From positions 1 to 8,601 of the forward strand of contig NZ_CAJLNI010000082.1 of assembly GCF_905207935.1 (NCBI RefSeq): 8,601 bases of DNA, read 5' to 3'. The notes under the pieces were generated by a model. It ran no database searches and was not told where the DNA came from. It was given only the letters and a program-made list of their open reading frames with translations. Source of the DNA: an uncultured Haemophilus sp. (GTDB taxonomy: Bacteria > Pseudomonadota > Gammaproteobacteria > Enterobacterales > Pasteurellaceae). Below, piece after piece: positions 6,097-8,601 of this stretch (the stretch's first letter is position 1; each line of letters opens with the position of its first letter). The position numbers and the translations under genes were made by a program.

Positions 6097-7152
6097 TTAA
6101 TTGGTTTTTAATTTATTCCAATATTTTTCGTAAATATCAACCGCTTCACCGACATCACCTTGCATAATGCCTTTTTCAATGTTTTCAGCAGATGGGAACA
6201 AGGTTGGATTATTCGCCATTTCAGGTGAAAGTAATGCTTTCACGCCTTCATTTGGCATGGAGAAGCCCATTTTTTCAACCACTAATTTCGCATTTTCAGG
6301 ACGAAGTAAGAAGTCGATAAATTTATAAGCGCCCTCTGTATTTTTCGCACCTTTTGGAATCGCGTAGTTATCCATCCAGAAAATCGCGCCTTCTTTTGGA
6401 TACACAAATTGGATACTTGGATTTTCTTTGTGTGCTAAATAAGCCGAACCATTCCATAACATCCCAATAGATGCCTCACCTTGTACAAATGGTACTTCTG
6501 GCGAGTCAGAGTTAAAAGTCACCACATTTGGTAACAATTTCACTAAGCGCTCGTAAGCCGCTTTAATGTCTTCTTCATTCGTGGTATTTGGTGATTTTCC
6601 ATCTAAAAGTAATGCAATGTGGAACACTTCACGCGCATCACTGGTTAATAATACCTTACCTTTAAATTCTGGATTCCATAAATCAGCCCAACTCGTAATT
6701 TTGCTTGGGTCAATATCATCCGCATTCACACCGATACCGGTTAAGCCATAAACGTAAGGCAGAGAATATTTGTTATTTGGGTCAAATTCCTTGTTTAATA
6801 AATTTGCTGGAATTTGTTTAAAATTACTTAATTTGCTGTGATCAAGCTCTTGTAACATGCCTTCTTTCGCCATTTTGTTGACGTAATAGCTTGATGGGAA
6901 AACTAAATCATAACCACTACCTGTACTAGAGGTCAGCTTCAATTTAGCATACATTTCTTCATTACTTTCAAATGTTGAATAAATCACTTCAATGCCCGTT
7001 TCTTTGGTAAATTCCGCAACCAAATTAGATGGCACATAGTCGGTCCAGTTATAAACATAAAGTTTTTCAGCAGCAAATGCCGCAGAGGTTGCGACGAATG
7101 CGAGGGCAGACAGACAAAGTGATTTAATGTATTGAACAGCATTTTTTTTCAA
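6097..7152 (-). CDS. potD: PotD-like periplasmic spermidine/putrescine-binding protein
   Basis: Periplasmic substrate-binding component of an ABC-type polyamine importer. 351 residues, against 348 in E. coli PotD. A Sec signal peptide covers residues 1-27 (basic KK start, hydrophobic core, AFA before the mature AEK). Polyamine-contact residues known in E. coli PotD are recognisable: W36/T37/Y39, S87/Y89, D172/E175, W233, W259/D261 and Q331. E. coli Y293 is replaced by F297. The start is TTG at 7152, chosen because GAGGAGG lies eight bases upstream and because it places the signal peptide at the N-terminus; an ATG at 7251 would add 33 residues without family sense and overlap the promoter. No potA, potB or potC is adjacent, so this is an orphan binding protein within the window, possibly a second PotD paralogue as known in H. 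influenzae. It is divergent from a PuuB-like oxidase. Confidence 0.93.
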   Translation of the reverse strand: MKKNAVQYIKSLCLSALAFVATSAAFAAEKLYVYNWTDYVPSNLVAEFTKETGIEVIYSTFESNEEMYAKLKLTSSTGSGYDLVFPSSYYVNKMAKEGMLQELDHSKLSNFKQIPANLLNKEFDPNNKYSLPYVYGLTGIGVNADDIDPSKITSWADLWNPEFKGKVLLTSDAREVFHIALLLDGKSPNTTNEEDIKAAYERLVKLLPNVVTFNSDSPEVPFVQGEASIGMLWNGSAYLAHKENPSIQFVYPKEGAIFWMDNYAIPKGAKNTEGAYKFIDFLLRPENAKLVVEKMGFSMPNEGVKALLSPEMANNPTLFPSAENIEKGIMQGDVGEAVDIYEKYWNKLKTN

Positions 7153-7160
7153 TTTATTGA

Positions 7161-7167
7161 CCTCCTC
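7161..7167 (-). promoter_or_regulatory. Ribosome binding site deciding the potD TTG start
   Basis: GAGGAGG on the minus strand, eight bases before TTG at 7152. This is the strongest Shine-Dalgarno in the window, and no ATG or GTG in frame lies at a usable distance. Confidence 0.85.
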
Positions 7168-7196
7168 AGGACAATCAAAATAAACCTTAAGTAATC

Positions 7197-7212
7197 GTTT
7201 ACCTATGTAAAC
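7197..7212. repeat. Perfect inverted repeat at the potD transcription start region
   Basis: GTTTAC-CTAT-GTAAAC, a perfect 6-bp dyad with a 4-base centre. It begins about seven bases downstream of the candidate potD -10, so it could be an operator overlapping +1 or a hairpin at the 5' end of the potD leader. Confidence 0.6.
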
Positions 7213-7218
7213 TTGGGG

Positions 7219-7227
7219 AGTATAGCA
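7219..7227 (-). promoter_or_regulatory. Candidate potD promoter (extended -10)
   Basis: On the minus strand TATACT (7219-7224, 5 of 6 consensus) is preceded by TGC (7225-7227), forming an extended -10 element. No good -35 is seen at 16-18 bp, as is common for extended -10 promoters. The leader would be about 60 bases. Confidence 0.5.
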
Positions 7228-7244
7228 CCTTTTTTGCAAAAGGT
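7227..7244. repeat. Perfect inverted repeat between divergent promoters
   Basis: ACCTTTT-TTGC-AAAAGGT, a 7-bp perfect dyad. It covers the region just upstream of the potD extended -10 and abuts the -35 of the divergent oxidase promoter at 7245, a position suited to a shared operator. The regulator is unknown. Confidence 0.6.
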
Positions 7245-7272
7245 TTGACATATTTTCCCATCAGGGTAAGAT
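7245..7272 (+). promoter_or_regulatory. Candidate promoter of the PuuB-like oxidase
   Basis: A perfect -35 hexamer TTGACA (7245-7250) is followed at 16 bp by TAAGAT (7267-7272, 4 of 6). The transcript would begin about 30 bases before ATG at 7311. Confidence 0.5.
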
Positions 7273-7310
7273 TTCCCTCATCTCTATTTTATGTTAATTA
7301 GTCATCAACT

Positions 7311-8601
7311 ATGCTCGAATTTGCTCATCAAGAACACGTCAAATCTTATTATCTCGATAGTCGTAATCAAACCTTTGAACTGCCACCTCTCACTCAACAA
7401 GAAGAAGCGGATGTTTGTGTCATCGGTGCGGGTTTCTTTGGCTTATCTGCTGCCCTTGAATTAGCAGAAAAAGGCAAAAAAGTGATTGTTCTAGAAGGCG
7501 CGAGAGTCGGATTTGGTGCATCTGGTAGAAGTGGTGGTCAAGCCATCAACGGTTTTGAAGAAGGCATTGATGAATATATTGCTCAAGTAGGCTTTGATAA
7601 AGCGAAGCAACTTTGGGATATGTCACTAGAAGCCATTGATATTATTGATGAACGCATTGCAAAATATGGCATTCAATGTGATTGGAAAAAAGGTTATGCC
7701 ACATTGGCGTTGAATGAACGTCGAATGGACGATCTCATTGAAATGGAAAAAGCCAGCCACGCGACTTTTGGCTATGACAAAATGCAACTTTGGGATAAGG
7801 CCAAACTGAAACAACATCTAGGCAGTGATATTTATGTAGGCGGGTTATACGATAGCAATTCTGGCCACCTACACCCATTAAATTATTGCTTAGGCTTAGC
7901 AAAAGCCTGCTTAGATTTAGGCGTGCAGATTTATGAGCAATCCCCTGTTGTGGATTTAGTAGAAAAATCAGGCTGCATTGAGGTCAAAACCGATAAAAGT
8001 GCAGTCATTTCTCAAGACGTTATTTTAGCCACCAACGCTTATATTGATGCACTACCAAAATCCATTCATCACGGCATTAATCGTAAAATTTTGCCAGTAG
8101 AAAGCTTTATTATTGCAACCGAGCCCTTAGATCAAGCCACGGCTGATTCCGTAATCAATAATGGCATGTCTGTTTGCGATAACAATATTTTGCTCGATTA
8201 CTATCGTTTGAGTGCAGATAACCGTTTGTTATTTGGTAGTGACTCGAGCTCAGAAAAAGATATGGTGCAGATTATGCGCGGTAATATGTTGCGTGTTTTC
8301 CCTCAATTGGAAAACGTCAAAATTGACTATGGTTGGGCTGGACCGATTGATATGACACTCAACGCTACCCCACATTTCGGGCGTATCTCACCGCACATTT
8401 ATTTCGCACAAGGCTATTCTGGGCACGGCGTCGCACTCACTGGACTTGCTGGACGGATTATTGCAGAAGCAATTTTAGGCAATGACGAACGTTTGAGAAT
8501 TTTTGAAGGATTGAAAGTGCCTTCGTTTTACGGTGGAAAATCCCTAAAAAACTTAGCCACCAAGATCGGCGTACTCTATTACAAATTCCTCGATCGTTAT
8601 C
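7311..8601 (+). CDS. PuuB/OrdL-like FAD-dependent amine oxidase, 3' end cut by window edge
   Basis: A cytoplasmic flavoprotein of the DAO (D-amino acid oxidase-like) superfamily, closest by eye to E. coli PuuB, gamma-glutamylputrescine oxidase, and to the H. influenzae OrdL-type protein. 430 residues are visible; PuuB has 426, so the end is probably near. The FAD-binding Rossmann motif is VIGAGFFG (37-44), with E62 ending the second strand to hold the adenosine ribose. FGASGRSGGQ (68-77) is the family's second signature. Further shared stretches are SGHLHPLN, LLDYYRLSADNRLLFGS and QGYSGHGVALTGLAGR near the C-terminus, the last part of the FAD site. ATG at 7311 is the first in-frame start after a stop at 7299; no Shine-Dalgarno is evident. 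Divergent transcription from potD supports an amine or polyamine substrate, but no puuA-like ligase, whose product PuuB oxidises, is in the window, so the true substrate is open. Confidence 0.9.
   Translation, partial: MLEFAHQEHVKSYYLDSRNQTFELPPLTQQEEADVCVIGAGFFGLSAALELAEKGKKVIVLEGARVGFGASGRSGGQAINGFEEGIDEYIAQVGFDKAKQLWDMSLEAIDIIDERIAKYGIQCDWKKGYATLALNERRMDDLIEMEKASHATFGYDKMQLWDKAKLKQHLGSDIYVGGLYDSNSGHLHPLNYCLGLAKACLDLGVQIYEQSPVVDLVEKSGCIEVKTDKSAVISQDVILATNAYIDALPKSIHHGINRKILPVESFIIATEPLDQATADSVINNGMSVCDNNILLDYYRLSADNRLLFGSDSSSEKDMVQIMRGNMLRVFPQLENVKIDYGWAGPIDMTLNATPHFGRISPHIYFAQGYSGHGVALTGLAGRIIAEAILGNDERLRIFEGLKVPSFYGGKSLKNLATKIGVLYYKFLDRY

Noticed and set aside
6566..6751. Plus-strand open frame opposite potD
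   Set aside because: Antisense shadow, no motif.
7153..7251. Upstream in-frame extension of potD to an ATG at 7251
   Set aside because: It would place 33 extra residues before the signal peptide and cover the candidate promoter; the strong GAGGAGG points to TTG at 7152.
7626..7817. Minus-strand open frame opposite the PuuB-like oxidase
   Set aside because: Antisense shadow, no motif.
7997..8005. AAGTGCAGT in the oxidase gene, and ACCGCACAT at 8390-8398 and ACCGCACCT at 1436-1444
   Set aside because: Each differs from the uptake signal core by one base; listed as near matches, not called as USS.

Overview
This window looks like a chromosomal segment from a Pasteurellaceae bacterium, most likely Haemophilus in the broad sense (H. 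influenzae / H. parainfluenzae-like) or a close relative. The base composition is AT-rich. The 9-mer AAGTGCGGT, the Hin-type DNA uptake signal sequence (USS), occurs five times exactly, four of them as two inverted pairs in intergenic hairpins. All recognised proteins resemble gammaproteobacterial families. I see no insertion sequence, phage gene, tRNA, rRNA or CRISPR array.

Layout. (1) Bases 1-3383, minus strand, read right to left: trpS (tryptophanyl-tRNA synthetase), a hairpin terminator, a small cysteine-rich YfcZ/YiiS-family protein, a YjjW-type radical-SAM glycyl-radical-enzyme activase, and a NupC/CNT-family nucleoside transporter cut by the left edge. (2) Bases 3524-5531, plus strand: hflD and purB, 16 bp apart, an operon order shared with E. 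coli. (3) Bases 5532-5609: a bidirectional terminator built from an inverted USS pair between convergent genes. (4) Bases 5610-7152, minus strand: a PACE-family (AceI-like) small efflux protein and a PotD-like periplasmic polyamine-binding protein, separated by a second USS hairpin. (5) Bases 7311-8601, plus strand: a PuuB/OrdL-like FAD-dependent amine oxidase, divergent from potD and cut by the right edge, probably only a few residues short of its end.

How they fit together. Left block: nucleoside uptake next to yjjW recalls E. coli, where yjjI-yjjW precede the deo nucleoside-catabolism genes. Here yjjI, the presumed enzyme partner of YjjW, is not beside it. Middle block: hflD-purB is housekeeping. 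purB carries a good match to a PurR operator inside codons 62-67, the place where E. coli purB has its intragenic 'roadblock' operator. Right block: the three genes may form a compact polyamine-handling locus (capture by PotD, oxidation by a PuuB-like flavoenzyme, export of diamines by a PACE protein). They share a 158-bp divergent control region that contains two perfect inverted repeats beside candidate promoters. That linkage is inference and is the most interesting hypothesis in the window.

Two annotated starts are non-ATG: TTG for potD, strongly supported by its ribosome binding site, and GTG for yjjW. Sequence reading was by eye. No database search was run.
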